Below are positions 1-9,078 of a stretch of DNA of 64,000 bases, piece by piece (positions within the stretch are counted from its first letter, which is position 1; every line of letters starts with the position of its first letter). The stretch lies in assembly GCF_900108515.1 (NCBI RefSeq), contig NZ_FNWW01000001.1:372001-436000 (forward strand), in the 5' to 3' direction. Origin of the DNA: Halobacillus karajensis. GTDB lineage: Bacteria; Bacillota; Bacilli; Bacillales; Halobacillaceae. The translations under genes were made by a program, and so were the position numbers. Under the pieces are notes generated by a model, which saw only the letters and a program-made list of their open reading frames with translations, was not told the DNA's origin and ran no database searches.

Positions 1-555
1 AGCGATTCCCGGCATTATTCCTTTAGGGCCGCCAGAAAAACCAGCGAAAAAGTGAGGCTCGATAAAACCTGTGACAATTCGAAAATCGGATTCCACATAC
101 TCCTTGTTCAGATAAATATCACATCCAAACTTGCTTTTACCAAGATTGACATGTTCATCCTTTTCATGACAATGATTGTTCACAATTCGAATATTATTTA
201 CGACCCACTCGCCTAGCATCTGGATAAATTCTTCCCTCGTTTGATCCCGATGAGTCCCTGTTCCATTAATAATCACAATATTCTCCAGAGGGACGTGGTC
301 CAGCTCTTTAATTAATAATGGAACCAGGATGTGATTGGGGGTGGGGCGGGTAATATCACTAATCACAATAGATACCTTGTCGGTTGAAGAGACCGATTCT
401 TTTAATGGAGCTATTCCAATCGGATCCCTCAGAGCTTTTAATACTGCCTCCTTTTCATCTTCCATTTTAGGTAAATTTTTTGGTTCTATAATAAATGATT
501 CTTCTGGTAAATCAACGGTCAAACCTTTTTTTCCATACAAAATTTCTGTTTCCAT
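1..555 (-). CDS. larA: LarA-family nickel-pincer hydroxyacid racemase/epimerase, N-terminal part (cut by window edge)
   Basis: The first 185 residues of a LarA-family (DUF2088) protein are visible; the full family is about 420 residues, so the C-terminal half lies outside the window. LarA enzymes interconvert alpha-hydroxyacid stereoisomers with a covalently lysine-bound nickel-pincer nucleotide. Seen here are SDITRPTP (66-73), matching the Asp/Arg-containing DHTRP segment, GTGTHR with His102, and PHFFAGFSGGPK with His168 and the pincer-anchoring Lys178. The ATG at 555 has GGAGGGAAG just upstream. It is the third gene after glycerate kinase and a KDG-type permease in one leftward run, while the cofactor genes larB and larC lie 4 kb away. 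Family membership is secure. The substrate is inferred to be glycerate or an aldonate rather than lactate, because no lactate gene is nearby. Confidence 0.87.
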   Translation of the reverse strand, partial: METEILYGKKGLTVDLPEESFIIEPKNLPKMEDEKEAVLKALRDPIGIAPLKESVSSTDKVSIVISDITRPTPNHILVPLLIKELDHVPLENIVIINGTGTHRDQTREEFIQMLGEWVVNNIRIVNNHCHEKDEHVNLGKSKFGCDIYLNKEYVESDFRIVTGFIEPHFFAGFSGGPKGIMPGIA

Positions 556-615
556 GACTTCCCTCCTTGCATTTTATCATAATACATAATAACGTTTACT
601 GAATTTATAAAATAA

Positions 616-1755
616 TCAATTATTTACGACGCTCTTTGTCTCTTCTTTTGTTGTCTCTCTTTTTTCAGAGTGGATTCCGAGATCTTCTCGGTTACCGTAT
701 ATCCCTTTCTGTCTCTGAAGTTTATCTACTAAAATTACTAACACAGGACAGAGTAAAGCAGTCGCAATGGTAGATATAGAGATTTGCGCGGTTGCTATCG
801 GTGCAATATTCTGGATGGCCTCCGCTTCAGCCTGCGTCATGGCACCAGATCCTGCCGCTCCTGCTGCTGCCGCGGCTACTGCTGCTGGAGTAGCAGCTGC
901 GTTTCCGGCCGTAGATGCTTCCGATACAGGAGCAATATAACTCTTTTCTTTAAACAACTTAAATGCAAGAATGCCCATTCCACCTGTAAGAAGTACGGTT
1001 AAGAAAGCGATAGTTAGTCCACCTGTTAACACGCTAGGGTTAAAGAAGTTTGCTAGATTCATTCCGGCTCCCAAGGAGAAGGCAAAGAATGGAATCGTAA
1101 TTGCTTCTCCCGGTCTCAGAAACTCTCTGATTTTTGGATCAAGATTTCCGAGTACCATTCCAATGGTTATCGGAAGAAGTACTGCGATAAATGAAATCAT
1201 AGGAAAAGAAGTTCCGAGGATTCCTAATGATAATAAGGTTAAGAAAGGACCGTCATTAATTGCAAGTATGGATAACCCCCCCACATCCGATCGATTACCA
1301 TATTGACCAGTTAATGCTGCGTACATACCGCTATTACTATTTGTCATTCCAGCAATAATTGCAAGAGTGGAAAGGCCAAATAATCCACTCATCGGATCAA
1401 AGAAATAACCAAAAGCCATTCCCACACCGAGCCCCGTTAAATACTTGGTAACGGTAATCAGTGCACCTTTTTTAATAGCAACCTTTCCTACTTTTAGATT
1501 CATCTGACTTCCTACACAGAAAAGAAATAAGGCAATAAGTACCAGAGCACTGTCTTTAAACAGTTCTTGTGAAAACCCGCCGATTCTCAAAAACTCGTAG
1601 TAACCTTCCTCGGTTTCAGGAGCTCCCAGGGCCTGTAACACATTCATCACCGCCGGAATATGCATCTGATCAATGGTATTCAGCAATGCACCAAGTAAAA
1701 GCGGAACAACCATCAGACCACCAGGTACTTTCTCAATTGTATCTTTAATTCTCAC
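616..1755 (-). CDS. 2-keto-3-deoxygluconate permease-family transporter
   Basis: A polytopic membrane protein of 379 residues with about ten hydrophobic segments, of the KDGT family, which brings 2-keto-3-deoxygluconate and related sugar acids into the cell with protons. The motif EASTAGNAAATPAAVA near residue 280 is the family hallmark. An Ala/Gly-rich stretch follows (AAAAAGAAGSGAMTQAEAEA), which makes the protein longer than the roughly 320-residue KdgT enzymes. The start is GTG at 1755 with AAAGGAGG upstream, overlapping the glycerate kinase stop (TTGTGA), so the two are translationally coupled. The context (glycerate kinase, LarA homologue, CdaR regulator) suggests it imports glycerate or an aldonate. 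The substrate is an inference. Confidence 0.8.
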   Translation of the reverse strand: MRIKDTIEKVPGGLMVVPLLLGALLNTIDQMHIPAVMNVLQALGAPETEEGYYEFLRIGGFSQELFKDSALVLIALFLFCVGSQMNLKVGKVAIKKGALITVTKYLTGLGVGMAFGYFFDPMSGLFGLSTLAIIAGMTNSNSGMYAALTGQYGNRSDVGGLSILAINDGPFLTLLSLGILGTSFPMISFIAVLLPITIGMVLGNLDPKIREFLRPGEAITIPFFAFSLGAGMNLANFFNPSVLTGGLTIAFLTVLLTGGMGILAFKLFKEKSYIAPVSEASTAGNAAATPAAVAAAAAGAAGSGAMTQAEAEAIQNIAPIATAQISISTIATALLCPVLVILVDKLQRQKGIYGNREDLGIHSEKRETTKEETKSVVNN

Positions 1756-2909
1756 AATATCATCCTCCTTTTACTCTCTAGATTTTGATAAAAATAAGCT
1801 CTCACTACTTGCTCTGTGCTGCTTGTTAACAGTTCCTCAGCCTCATCCATAGCTTCTTTAATTGTCATAGGTCTCGTCATCATACTAGTTACACTAACAA
1901 CACCAAAATCATAAAGCGTACCAATCCCTTCTCCTACTGCCCCTCCGATAATAATGGTTGGTACTTCTTTTTGCTTGGCAAACTGTGCTACACCCATCGG
2001 TGTTTTTCCTGAAATGGTCTGGCGGTCAACTCTTCCTTCTCCAGTAATAACCAGATCGGCTCCGTCTAGATGTTTCACGATATTGATGTACTCAAGTACT
2101 ACATCAATTCCGCGATCCATTTTTGATGGAAAAAAAGCTTGAAAGGAACCTCCAATCCCACCAGCTGCCCCGGCACCTGGGCGATCATGCAAACGTACTC
2201 CTGTAACCTGCTCCACTTTATCCGCCCAGTGCGCCATATTACTGTCTAATACTTCTACCTCTTCTTTACCTGCGCCTTTTTGAGGACCGAAAACGTAAGA
2301 GGCTCCATTAATGCCTATAAGTGGATTTTGTACATCGGAAGCAATCAGGAAACTGCATGAGCTGATACGTTTATCAAAATCACTTCTATCAATTTCATAG
2401 ATTTCATCTAGAGCACCGCCACCAAAACGTACTTCTTTTCCCTCACGGTCCAAAAGCTGCATTCCAAGAGCTTGCAGCATGCCGGCTCCCCCATCATTAG
2501 TAGAAGATCCCCCAATAGCCAAAATGAAGTTCGTAAATCCATCATCAAGTGCTTGTTTAATAAGCTGACCTGTTCCGTAAGTAGTTGTATTTAATGGAGA
2601 AGTGCCTTCCGGGACAAGCTTGAGTCCCGAAGCTGTGGCCATTTCAATTACACATGTCTTTCTGTCCCCTAGTATCCCGAAAGTAGCTAAAATATCATTC
2701 CCCAGCGGACCTGTAACCTTTACCTCTCTCTCATGTCCTCCAGTTGCTGCCACTAAAGTTTCCATCGTCCCTTCTCCCCCATCACCTACCGGCAGAAGTA
2801 CTGTTTCCGCATTTGCAAACGCCTTTTTAATACCATTGTGTATTGAGTTTGCCGCCTCAACTGCACTCATACTCCCCTTAAATGAATCAGGTGCTATGAT
2901 GATTTTCAT
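1752..2909 (-). CDS. glxK: Glycerate kinase, GarK/GlxK type
   Basis: A type 1 glycerate kinase of 385 residues, the usual family length (about 380). It phosphorylates D-glycerate with ATP to a phosphoglycerate that enters lower glycolysis. Family motifs are present: PDSFKGSMSA (7-16), GDGGEGT (42-48), GGSSTNDGGAGM (133-144) and TGEGRVDRQT (289-298). It is the first gene of a leftward operon with the KDG-type permease and the LarA homologue, starting 150 bp from the divergent cdaR gene. The last residues (KRRMIL) are encoded by the next gene's ribosome site, and the stop overlaps the next start. Regulation by the divergent CdaR-type activator is likely from position and from known CdaR control of glycerate genes in enterobacteria. 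Confidence 0.9.
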   Translation of the reverse strand: MKIIIAPDSFKGSMSAVEAANSIHNGIKKAFANAETVLLPVGDGGEGTMETLVAATGGHEREVKVTGPLGNDILATFGILGDRKTCVIEMATASGLKLVPEGTSPLNTTTYGTGQLIKQALDDGFTNFILAIGGSSTNDGGAGMLQALGMQLLDREGKEVRFGGGALDEIYEIDRSDFDKRISSCSFLIASDVQNPLIGINGASYVFGPQKGAGKEEVEVLDSNMAHWADKVEQVTGVRLHDRPGAGAAGGIGGSFQAFFPSKMDRGIDVVLEYINIVKHLDGADLVITGEGRVDRQTISGKTPMGVAQFAKQKEVPTIIIGGAVGEGIGTLYDFGVVSVTSMMTRPMTIKEAMDEAEELLTSSTEQVVRAYFYQNLESKRRMIL

Positions 2910-3021
2910 AATAACCCTCCTAAGAAAACGCTTCCAAAGTAACTAGTTAAAATTATACGAATATTGACTAAATTTGTATATAGTCATACCATACATAAAT
3001 AACCACTTATTTTATAATTAA

Positions 3022-3040
3022 TTTGTATTAATTATACAAA
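3022..3040. promoter_or_regulatory. Perfect inverted repeat in the glxK-cdaR divergent promoter
   Basis: TTTGTAT and ATACAAA form a perfect 7-bp inverted repeat around TAATT, 20 bp before the cdaR start and 113 bp before the glxK start. Related half-sites (AATTTGTATA) occur at about 2970-2980. The position between the two divergent units suggests an operator for the CdaR-type regulator; the binding protein is not shown. Confidence 0.45.
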
Positions 3041-3059
3041 AACGAGAAGGGATGATAAT

Positions 3060-4175
3060 TTGAGTGGATTGACAAAAAAAATCGCCGAGGAAATAGTCAA
3101 GGAAACCTCTTTAAGATTGAATCGAAATGTAAATATAATGAATATGGAAGGTATCATAATTGCAGCGCATGACGAAAGGAGGGTTGGATCCATTCATGAA
3201 GGTGCTGTAGAAGTATTGAAGAAAAGAAGCCCTCTTACCATCAATCCAATCGATGAAGAAGTGTGGGTAGGTGCCCAGCCTGGGGTAAATCTCCCGATTG
3301 TTTTTAACAATGAAATTCTTGGAGTCATCGGGATTACGGGCGACCCAGAAGAAATGGGGAATATTGGAGACCTTGTTAAAATGACTACTGAACTCATGAT
3401 TCGTCAGGAATTCCTCGTTTCTCAAATGGAGTGGAAGCAGCGGACGAAGGAAATGATTCTCGAGCAGTTAATCAAGAGTACCCCTTCCCTAGAAGATATT
3501 CATAGAGGATTAAACTTGCTTGACCTACAGCTTCTTCCCCCCTTTACCACAATCGTACTTCAAATTAAAGAACAGCCTATCCTGAATCGGGAACTCATAC
3601 AAAAACTAGAAACCTGTATAGGCAATAACCAAGCTATTGTTGGTTTTATTAACGTAAACCGGGTTTTTATTGCACTTTCAGGACATGAGGAAGAGACAGC
3701 ACTCCATAAAGTGAAATCGATCTATCACCTTATGAAACGATTAAACATTGTCTTTAGAATGTCCTACAGCCTAACTTTCCAAGAACTTGAAAAGTTCAGT
3801 CAATCTTATCTTGACTGTGATATTACATTAAAAATAAGTGATCCAGACAATGACCTTCTATCCTTCGCTCAAATCGAAGTTAAAGCCTTGTTTTACCAGA
3901 TCGATGATGTAATCACAAAAAGATTTTCTCAGCGAGTTTTAAAAAATATCGATCACAACAAAGCTAAAACCTTGAATTCTTTTTTCAAAAACAACTTAAA
4001 CCTGCAACAAACAGCTAATGATTTGTATATTCATCGAAATACTCTTATTTATCGAATGAACAATATTGTAAAAGAGACCGGATATGATCCGAAGAAATTC
4101 GAAGATGCTCTAATTCTTCAAGTGGCCATGTGGATTTACAACCGTCCAACCAAAAGTACTCTAGAAAATAATTAA
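3060..4175 (+). CDS. cdaR: CdaR-type sugar diacid/glycerate-responsive transcriptional regulator
   Basis: A 371-residue regulator with the CdaR layout. The N-terminal putative sugar-diacid recognition domain covers about residues 1-135 and opens with KKIAEEIVKET. A degenerate middle domain covers about 140-290. The C-terminal PucR-type helix-turn-helix covers about 300-360 and includes LQQTANDLYIHRNTLIYRMN. CdaR proteins activate glucarate, galactarate and glycerate genes in response to the acid. The start is TTG at 3060 with AAGGGATG upstream. It is divergent from glxK-permease-larA and precedes larB by 150 bp on the same strand, so it is well placed to control the whole hydroxyacid module. 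The effector is not determined. Confidence 0.85.
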   Translation: MSGLTKKIAEEIVKETSLRLNRNVNIMNMEGIIIAAHDERRVGSIHEGAVEVLKKRSPLTINPIDEEVWVGAQPGVNLPIVFNNEILGVIGITGDPEEMGNIGDLVKMTTELMIRQEFLVSQMEWKQRTKEMILEQLIKSTPSLEDIHRGLNLLDLQLLPPFTTIVLQIKEQPILNRELIQKLETCIGNNQAIVGFINVNRVFIALSGHEEETALHKVKSIYHLMKRLNIVFRMSYSLTFQELEKFSQSYLDCDITLKISDPDNDLLSFAQIEVKALFYQIDDVITKRFSQRVLKNIDHNKAKTLNSFFKNNLNLQQTANDLYIHRNTLIYRMNNIVKETGYDPKKFEDALILQVAMWIYNRPTKSTLENN

Positions 4176-4325
4176 GTCAACTTTGAAAAATTAGAATAAT
4201 TCATATATTATTTACAAGACCATGTACCGACTGGTAAAAATTCTTCGTTTATTACATTGTTTTTCATAAGACTTGTTGGTGTCTTGTAGAAATTATATAT
4301 CTAAATAGAACAGGATGTGATCTAT

Positions 4326-5003
4326 ATGAGTTTTGAAGATTTAGGCTTTTCAAAAGTAGATATTGACCGTGAAAGGCGAACGGGCTATCCAGAAGTCATT
4401 TACGGAGAGGGAAAATCTGTAGAGCAAATTTACCAAATCATGCAATTGTTAATCGATAGACATGAAAAGGTCATGGTGACTCGTCTTTCTGCTGATAAAG
4501 CGGAACAACTTACAGCTCTTTTTCCAGAAGCCGTCTACCACTCTATTCCACAAATCTTACTATACGGTAGACCTCTTCAGCAGTATCAATCGGAGATGGT
4601 TGTTCTTTGTGCTGGAACCTCCGATTTGTTTGTTGCTGAGGAGGCTGCTCTTACCGCTGAATGGATGGGATGTCCTGTTAAGAGGATTTATGATGTAGGA
4701 GTAGCTGGAATCGATCGATTACTCGCTCACCGTGAGGAAATTACGAATGCGAGTGTCTTGATTGTTGTAGCTGGTATGGAAGGCGCATTACCGAGTGTAG
4801 TCGGGGGGATGGTCCGCCGGCCGGTTATTGCAGTACCAACTTCTGTCGGGTATGGGGCGCATATGGAAGGTCTCACACCACTTTTATCTATGCTTACATC
4901 ATGTGCCTCTGGTATGAGCGTAGTCAATATTGATAACGGTTTCGGTGCTGCCTATCAAGCAGCACTAATTTTACAATTAGCCAGCGAGGGGGCACAAAAA
5001 TGA
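4326..5003 (+). CDS. larB: LarB, nicotinic acid adenine dinucleotide carboxylase/hydrolase for nickel-pincer cofactor
   Basis: LarB carboxylates the pyridinium ring of nicotinic acid adenine dinucleotide and releases AMP, the first step in making the nickel-pincer nucleotide used by LarA. The protein has a PurE-like core, visible as VLCAGTSDLFVAEEAA and VAGMEGALPSVVGGMV, which are typical LarB motifs. The ATG at 4326 (225 residues) is preferred because AGGATGTGAT precedes it; a GTG nine bases earlier is too close to that site. The stop overlaps the larC start by 4 bp (ATGA), showing coupling. The sulfur transferase LarE, needed between LarB and LarC, is not in the window. Confidence 0.9.
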   Translation: MSFEDLGFSKVDIDRERRTGYPEVIYGEGKSVEQIYQIMQLLIDRHEKVMVTRLSADKAEQLTALFPEAVYHSIPQILLYGRPLQQYQSEMVVLCAGTSDLFVAEEAALTAEWMGCPVKRIYDVGVAGIDRLLAHREEITNASVLIVVAGMEGALPSVVGGMVRRPVIAVPTSVGYGAHMEGLTPLLSMLTSCASGMSVVNIDNGFGAAYQAALILQLASEGAQK

Positions 5004-6247
5004 ATCACTTATACTTGGATTGTCAGTACGGAATTTCCGGAGATATGACTCTCTCCGCTCTCATAAACTTAGGAGCTGATCTCGACTACGTTAAAGACCA
5101 TCTAAGAGAGCTTCCAATTGATCCTTTTACAATGGAAACAAATCCAGTGAATAAGCACGGTATCCATGCAACAGAGCTCATTCTACAATTTCCTGAAGAA
5201 AAACATCAACACCCTATCCATCCAGATACACATTACCATGACCACTCTCATGAGCACCATGACCACCGGCATGCCTCTTCGATTTTTCGTATGATCGATG
5301 AAAGTATGCTGCCGCAAAGGGTCAAAACGAGAAGTACTAAAATCTTTAAAATAATCGCTGAAGCTGAAGCCAAGATCCACGGAATGAACCCTGAGGATGT
5401 TCATTTTCATGAAGTGGGGGCAATGGATTCAATCGTGGATATTATTGGAGTCTGTCTTGCGCTTGAAAGTTTAGCGATCGAAACTATCAGCGCAGCTCCG
5501 GTCCCTACGGGATATGGTAAAATTCAGATTGCACATGGACTTTACCCAGTACCTGCACCAGCGACAGCGGAAATCCTGGCTGGTATTCCTCTTGCGGATT
5601 TTCAAGCTGAGGGTGAGCTGACCACTCCCACCGGGGCTGCTTTCCTAAAAGCTTTAGTCGATGACTTTGGACACTTGCCTGCATTGCCAATAAAGAAAAT
5701 CAGTTATGGTGCCGGTAAGAAAGATTTCGATCACCCTAATATATTAAGAGCAGTCATTTTTCAAACAAAAGAGGATCTCGATACTACCCGCGAACGTATT
5801 AACGTACTAGAGTGCCAGTTAGATGATATGGAAGGGGAAACACTCGGGTATGTAATGGAAAAAGCATTAGGCATGGGAGCTCTAGACATCTATTACACCC
5901 CGGTAACAATGAAAAAGAGTCGTCCTGGCACATTAATCACTTTACTTGTAAAACCGGAACATTCGTTAATGTTCGAAGATCTCCTCTTAAGGGAAACAAG
6001 TACATTTGGTGTGCGGAGAGTGGAATGCGAGCGATCTATCCTTTCCAGACGAATGGATCAGGTAGAAACTGTTTATGGATTGGTCAAAGTTAAAATAGGG
6101 TTTAAGGGCAAACACGTTTACAAAGTCACCCCCGAATTTGAAGATGCAAAAGAAATGGCGCTAAAGAATAACATTCCACTGAGGAAGGTTTATTCAGAAG
6201 TAAACCTTAGTGCAATGCAATTAATAAAAGAAGAGTCTCTACTATAA
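5000..6247 (+). CDS. larC: LarC, nickel insertion (cyclometallase) for nickel-pincer cofactor
   Basis: LarC inserts nickel into the dithio-pyridinium precursor, a CTP-dependent cyclometallation that completes the LarA cofactor. The protein is 415 residues and uninterrupted, whereas Lactobacillus plantarum makes LarC by a programmed frameshift between larC1 and larC2. The N-terminal segment LYLDCQYGISGDMTLSAL and the central PVPAPATAEIL are family motifs. A histidine-rich loop at about residues 72-91 contains HYHDHSHEHHDHRH and is a likely nickel-binding store. It overlaps larB by 4 bp. A strong terminator follows about 140 bp downstream. Confidence 0.92.
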   Translation: MNHLYLDCQYGISGDMTLSALINLGADLDYVKDHLRELPIDPFTMETNPVNKHGIHATELILQFPEEKHQHPIHPDTHYHDHSHEHHDHRHASSIFRMIDESMLPQRVKTRSTKIFKIIAEAEAKIHGMNPEDVHFHEVGAMDSIVDIIGVCLALESLAIETISAAPVPTGYGKIQIAHGLYPVPAPATAEILAGIPLADFQAEGELTTPTGAAFLKALVDDFGHLPALPIKKISYGAGKKDFDHPNILRAVIFQTKEDLDTTRERINVLECQLDDMEGETLGYVMEKALGMGALDIYYTPVTMKKSRPGTLITLLVKPEHSLMFEDLLLRETSTFGVRRVECERSILSRRMDQVETVYGLVKVKIGFKGKHVYKVTPEFEDAKEMALKNNIPLRKVYSEVNLSAMQLIKEESLL

Positions 6248-6384
6248 AAATAAGATATATATAACACCTCTTGGACTGACAACTGTAACCCTTAAATTTA
6301 GAAAAATTAAACATGTATTGTAAATCGAAAGACTCACCACCACATCTAATTTACGTTTATGACGTATAAGATAGATCTATATTT

Positions 6385-6413
6385 AAAAGAGGCGATTGTT
6401 GATCGCCTCTTTT
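6385..6413. terminator. Bidirectional terminator between larC and ureD
   Basis: A perfect 12-bp stem, AAAAGAGGCGAT and its complement around TGTTG, has A-runs on one side and T-runs on the other. It can therefore end both the rightward cdaR-larBC transcript and the leftward urease operon, whose last stop is at 6483. Confidence 0.85.
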
Positions 6414-6482
6414 ATCACAAAATTTGCTAGCTTGATCCAGTACTGAAAACAACTCTAATCCATCCATTGATCAAACCTCCAA

Positions 6483-7295
6483 TCAATATTTCCTCCAGGA
6501 AATCTCCCCTTTACCTAATAATTCTTTTCTTGCAAAGGTGTGGATATGCGAGATAATCCTCTCCATTGTCTGTGTACGATTATCTAAAATCCTCACTACA
6601 ACCCCATTATCTTCCATGTTAGAAATTCCGATACGGACATGAGGGTGAGCCCCGATAACACTTTCATATAACCATTCACCAAATTCACGAGAAGCTTTCG
6701 GATGAAAAATAATGAAAGAGCCTACATGTGTGTGCCCCTCTAACTGTAACACCCCTTCCAGTTCATCATCCGGTTCTAGTAAAAGGTGATCAAACAAAAC
6801 GAGCTTTCCATTTTGGTAGACTTTCAATTTGTTCCTCATCCAGTCGTATTGGAAGTTCGATCCATCTTCAGACCAGCCCGGAGTAATGATATCGCTGTAA
6901 AAGAAAGAGGAGTTATGTTCCATCTCAACCATCGTCTCTTGGATAAACTTGGCTCCCTTATACAAAATCAATGGATCTAAATAATACTCAAGGACACTCT
7001 CCGCGCCTAACTGTATCGTCGTACGCTGTTCCACTGGCTTCGAAGGTGATTTATAAACCTTTGTGGAGGCTTGACTTGTGACCGCCAGTTCCGCTCCTTC
7101 TTCCAATTTAATTGTAGATCCGTATGTATCCCCGTCGACATACCCACCACCTACATGAATAAGGTAGACTGACAAGGAATCATCATCGAGGCGAACAGGG
7201 CGCGTATATTTAAACGCTCCTTCATAATATCCATGAATCATGGTCCTCGAATTGCGGTTCTTCACCTCAAGGTTAAGAAGACCCGTTTCACTCAT
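6483..7295 (-). CDS. ureD: Urease accessory protein UreD (UreH)
   Basis: A 270-residue UreD protein, the scaffold that binds apo-urease and recruits UreF and UreG so that nickel passes into the active site. It shows the family segments [11 protein letters not shown] near residue 23, [11 protein letters not shown] (50-60) and [12 protein letters not shown] (about 75-86). It is the last gene of the leftward urease operon and overlaps ureG by 4 bp. Placing ureD after ureG matches the Bacillus/Staphylococcus urease gene order ABCEFGD. The family assignment is clear from both motifs and position. Confidence 0.92.
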   Translation of the reverse strand: MSETGLLNLEVKNRNSRTMIHGYYEGAFKYTRPVRLDDDSLSVYLIHVGGGYVDGDTYGSTIKLEEGAELAVTSQASTKVYKSPSKPVEQRTTIQLGAESVLEYYLDPLILYKGAKFIQETMVEMEHNSSFFYSDIITPGWSEDGSNFQYDWMRNKLKVYQNGKLVLFDHLLLEPDDELEGVLQLEGHTHVGSFIIFHPKASREFGEWLYESVIGAHPHVRIGISNMEDNGVVVRILDNRTQTMERIISHIHTFARKELLGKGEISWRKY

Positions 7296-7906
7296 GCTTT
7301 CAATCCTTTAAGAAAGGCGTTAGATTTTATCCAATCGATCACTTCATCCAAACCATCTTGTGTCTTTAAGTTTGTGAAAACAAAAGGCTTTTCTCCTCTC
7401 GCTTTGATTGTATCTTGTCTCATAATATCCAGGTTTGCCCCTACATAGGGAGCAAGGTCTGTTTTATTTACAACAAATAAATCCGATTTGATCATGCCCT
7501 GGCCATTCTTCCTCGGAATTTTTTCTCCTTGAGCTACGTCGATAATATAAATCGAGAAGTCCACCAGTTCAGGACTGAAGGTTGCTGCTAAGTTATCACC
7601 GCCACTTTCAACAAAAATTAAATCGAGATCACTGTGGCGCTCCTTCAATTCATCAATGGCTGAAAAATTCATGGAAGCATCTTCTCGTATCGCCGTATGA
7701 GGGCATCCGCCCGTTTCGACTCCAATGACTCGATCATCTTCCAATACCCCATTTTTCAAAAGAAACAAAGCATCCTCTTTTGTATAGATATCATTCGTGA
7801 TGACAGCCATACTCAATTCATCCTTAAGGTCCCGTGTTATTCTCTCTACAAGCATCGTTTTTCCTGCACCGACAGGACCTCCAACTCCAATACAAATCGG
7901 TTCCAT
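7292..7906 (-). CDS. ureG: Urease accessory GTPase UreG
   Basis: UreG is the SIMIBI-class GTPase that carries nickel and drives urease maturation by GTP hydrolysis. The 204-residue protein, of normal length, has a P-loop at 9-17 (GGPVGAGKT), the metal-binding Cys-Pro-His motif at 68-70 within [19 protein letters not shown], and the base-recognition motif NKTDLA near residue 147. It lies between ureF, 36 bp upstream, and ureD, which it overlaps by 4 bp. All catalytic and nickel-site residues are intact, so the maturation system looks functional. Confidence 0.96.
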   Translation of the reverse strand: MEPICIGVGGPVGAGKTMLVERITRDLKDELSMAVITNDIYTKEDALFLLKNGVLEDDRVIGVETGGCPHTAIREDASMNFSAIDELKERHSDLDLIFVESGGDNLAATFSPELVDFSIYIIDVAQGEKIPRKNGQGMIKSDLFVVNKTDLAPYVGANLDIMRQDTIKARGEKPFVFTNLKTQDGLDEVIDWIKSNAFLKGLKA

Positions 7907-7942
7907 AATACCCCACTCCTTTTATATTTATTTAGATGTCAT

Positions 7943-8641
7943 TTAAGACATGAACAGCCGCACATTCAAACGTTCATGATGCATTTGAGCAATTTCAAGC
8001 CCAGGACTCCCCGCCCCTAAATCTTCTGATGATAGATTCATAATTATTTGGACCGCTTCTTCCACGATAGGCTGCAGGTCTACTAAAACCCTTTGCCCGT
8101 CGGTCTGCCCGATCGGTATCCCCCTGACCGCATTTTGCACAAGAGAAGACAAGTTTGTGAACAAGAATGTCTCCACTGCCACTTTTTTAGAAATGTCCAG
8201 TGAATGATAAACGGCTGCTAGAACTACCGAAGGATGGCCATAAGCTTTCTTTTCCTTGATCCAAGACAAGTATTCGCTCAAATTAGTCGAAGGATATAAT
8301 TCCATGAACAGCTTGGCCATACGTTCTCCCATCTTCCGGTTTCCTTCTCTTGTCTCTCGCGCTACGCAAGTAGCGAACAAAACATGATCGATTTCTAAAA
8401 GGTCCTCAGCGCTGCCATTTTCTATACTTTCATAAGCTAGACGGCAAGCGAGTCCATCATTGTAGATCAACTGCTTCTTTAAAAAGACCATCAGTGCTTG
8501 CTTAAAGCTCTCCGTTCCCGTCACTACATCCTCTTGAATATACGTTTCAAATCCGAAAGAATGAGAAAAGGCTCCCGAGGGAAATTGAGAGTCACTCAGC
8601 TGCAAAAGCGGCATCAGTCCGTTAGTCATGGTGATGTCCAA
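7943..8641 (-). CDS. ureF: Urease accessory protein UreF
   Basis: UreF is an all-helical protein that joins UreD and UreG on apo-urease and gates GTP hydrolysis by UreG. The 232-residue sequence begins with LLQLSDSQFPSGAFSHSFG, the diagnostic UreF opening, and ends with MHHERLNVRLFMS, also typical. The start at 8641 lies inside the 3' end of ureE (20-bp overlap); a second ATG at 8629 is possible. It belongs to the ureABCEFGD operon. Confidence 0.93.
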   Translation of the reverse strand: MDITMTNGLMPLLQLSDSQFPSGAFSHSFGFETYIQEDVVTGTESFKQALMVFLKKQLIYNDGLACRLAYESIENGSAEDLLEIDHVLFATCVARETREGNRKMGERMAKLFMELYPSTNLSEYLSWIKEKKAYGHPSVVLAAVYHSLDISKKVAVETFLFTNLSSLVQNAVRGIPIGQTDGQRVLVDLQPIVEEAVQIIMNLSSEDLGAGSPGLEIAQMHHERLNVRLFMS

Positions 8642-9068
8642 TATAGCGGAAAGGCTCAGGCACCTTTCTCTTTTCTCGTTTATGCGGAATACCTAACTCT
8701 TGCAGTAATTCCTCGATCAAGTAATCGTACTGGACGATCATTTCTTCCCCTTCAAACTGGGCGGGCAAATGACGATTCCCCAGCTGGTGAGCGATATCCC
8801 CCATTTGCTGCATACTTGTTGGGCTGATGACTAAGACATCATCCTTTTTCACAGAAATGACGACCATATTTTTTTCATCCATATACAATACATCTCCGTC
8901 CGAAAGCTCTTCATTTTTAGATAATCTCATTCCAATCTCATTGCCATGATCCGTTGTCATGCGCTGTATTCTTTTGACTAACTGATCGCTTTCCAAGAAT
9001 ACGTATTCTATATGAGGAGCTCGTTTCTCTAAAGTAGCTACGTTCCCAACAATGTTTTCAATAATCAT
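8622..9068 (-). CDS. ureE: Urease nickel metallochaperone UreE
   Basis: UreE binds nickel and hands it to UreG during urease activation. The protein is 148 residues when started at the ATG at 9068, which has GAGGTGAAGG directly upstream and lies 10 bp after the ureC stop. A longer reading from 9146 would run into ureC and is rejected. The N-terminal domain starts MIIENIVGNV and the C-terminal peptide-binding domain includes IAHQLGNRHLPAQF, containing the conserved nickel-site histidine. The tail ends GHHHD, a short histidine-rich metal-binding end. Confidence 0.93.
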   Translation of the reverse strand: MIIENIVGNVATLEKRAPHIEYVFLESDQLVKRIQRMTTDHGNEIGMRLSKNEELSDGDVLYMDEKNMVVISVKKDDVLVISPTSMQQMGDIAHQLGNRHLPAQFEGEEMIVQYDYLIEELLQELGIPHKREKRKVPEPFRYIGHHHD

Positions 9069-9078
9069 TTCCTTCACC

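Noticed and set aside
5000-6247. A programmed frameshift in larC.
   Set aside because: The gene is one uninterrupted frame of normal full length.
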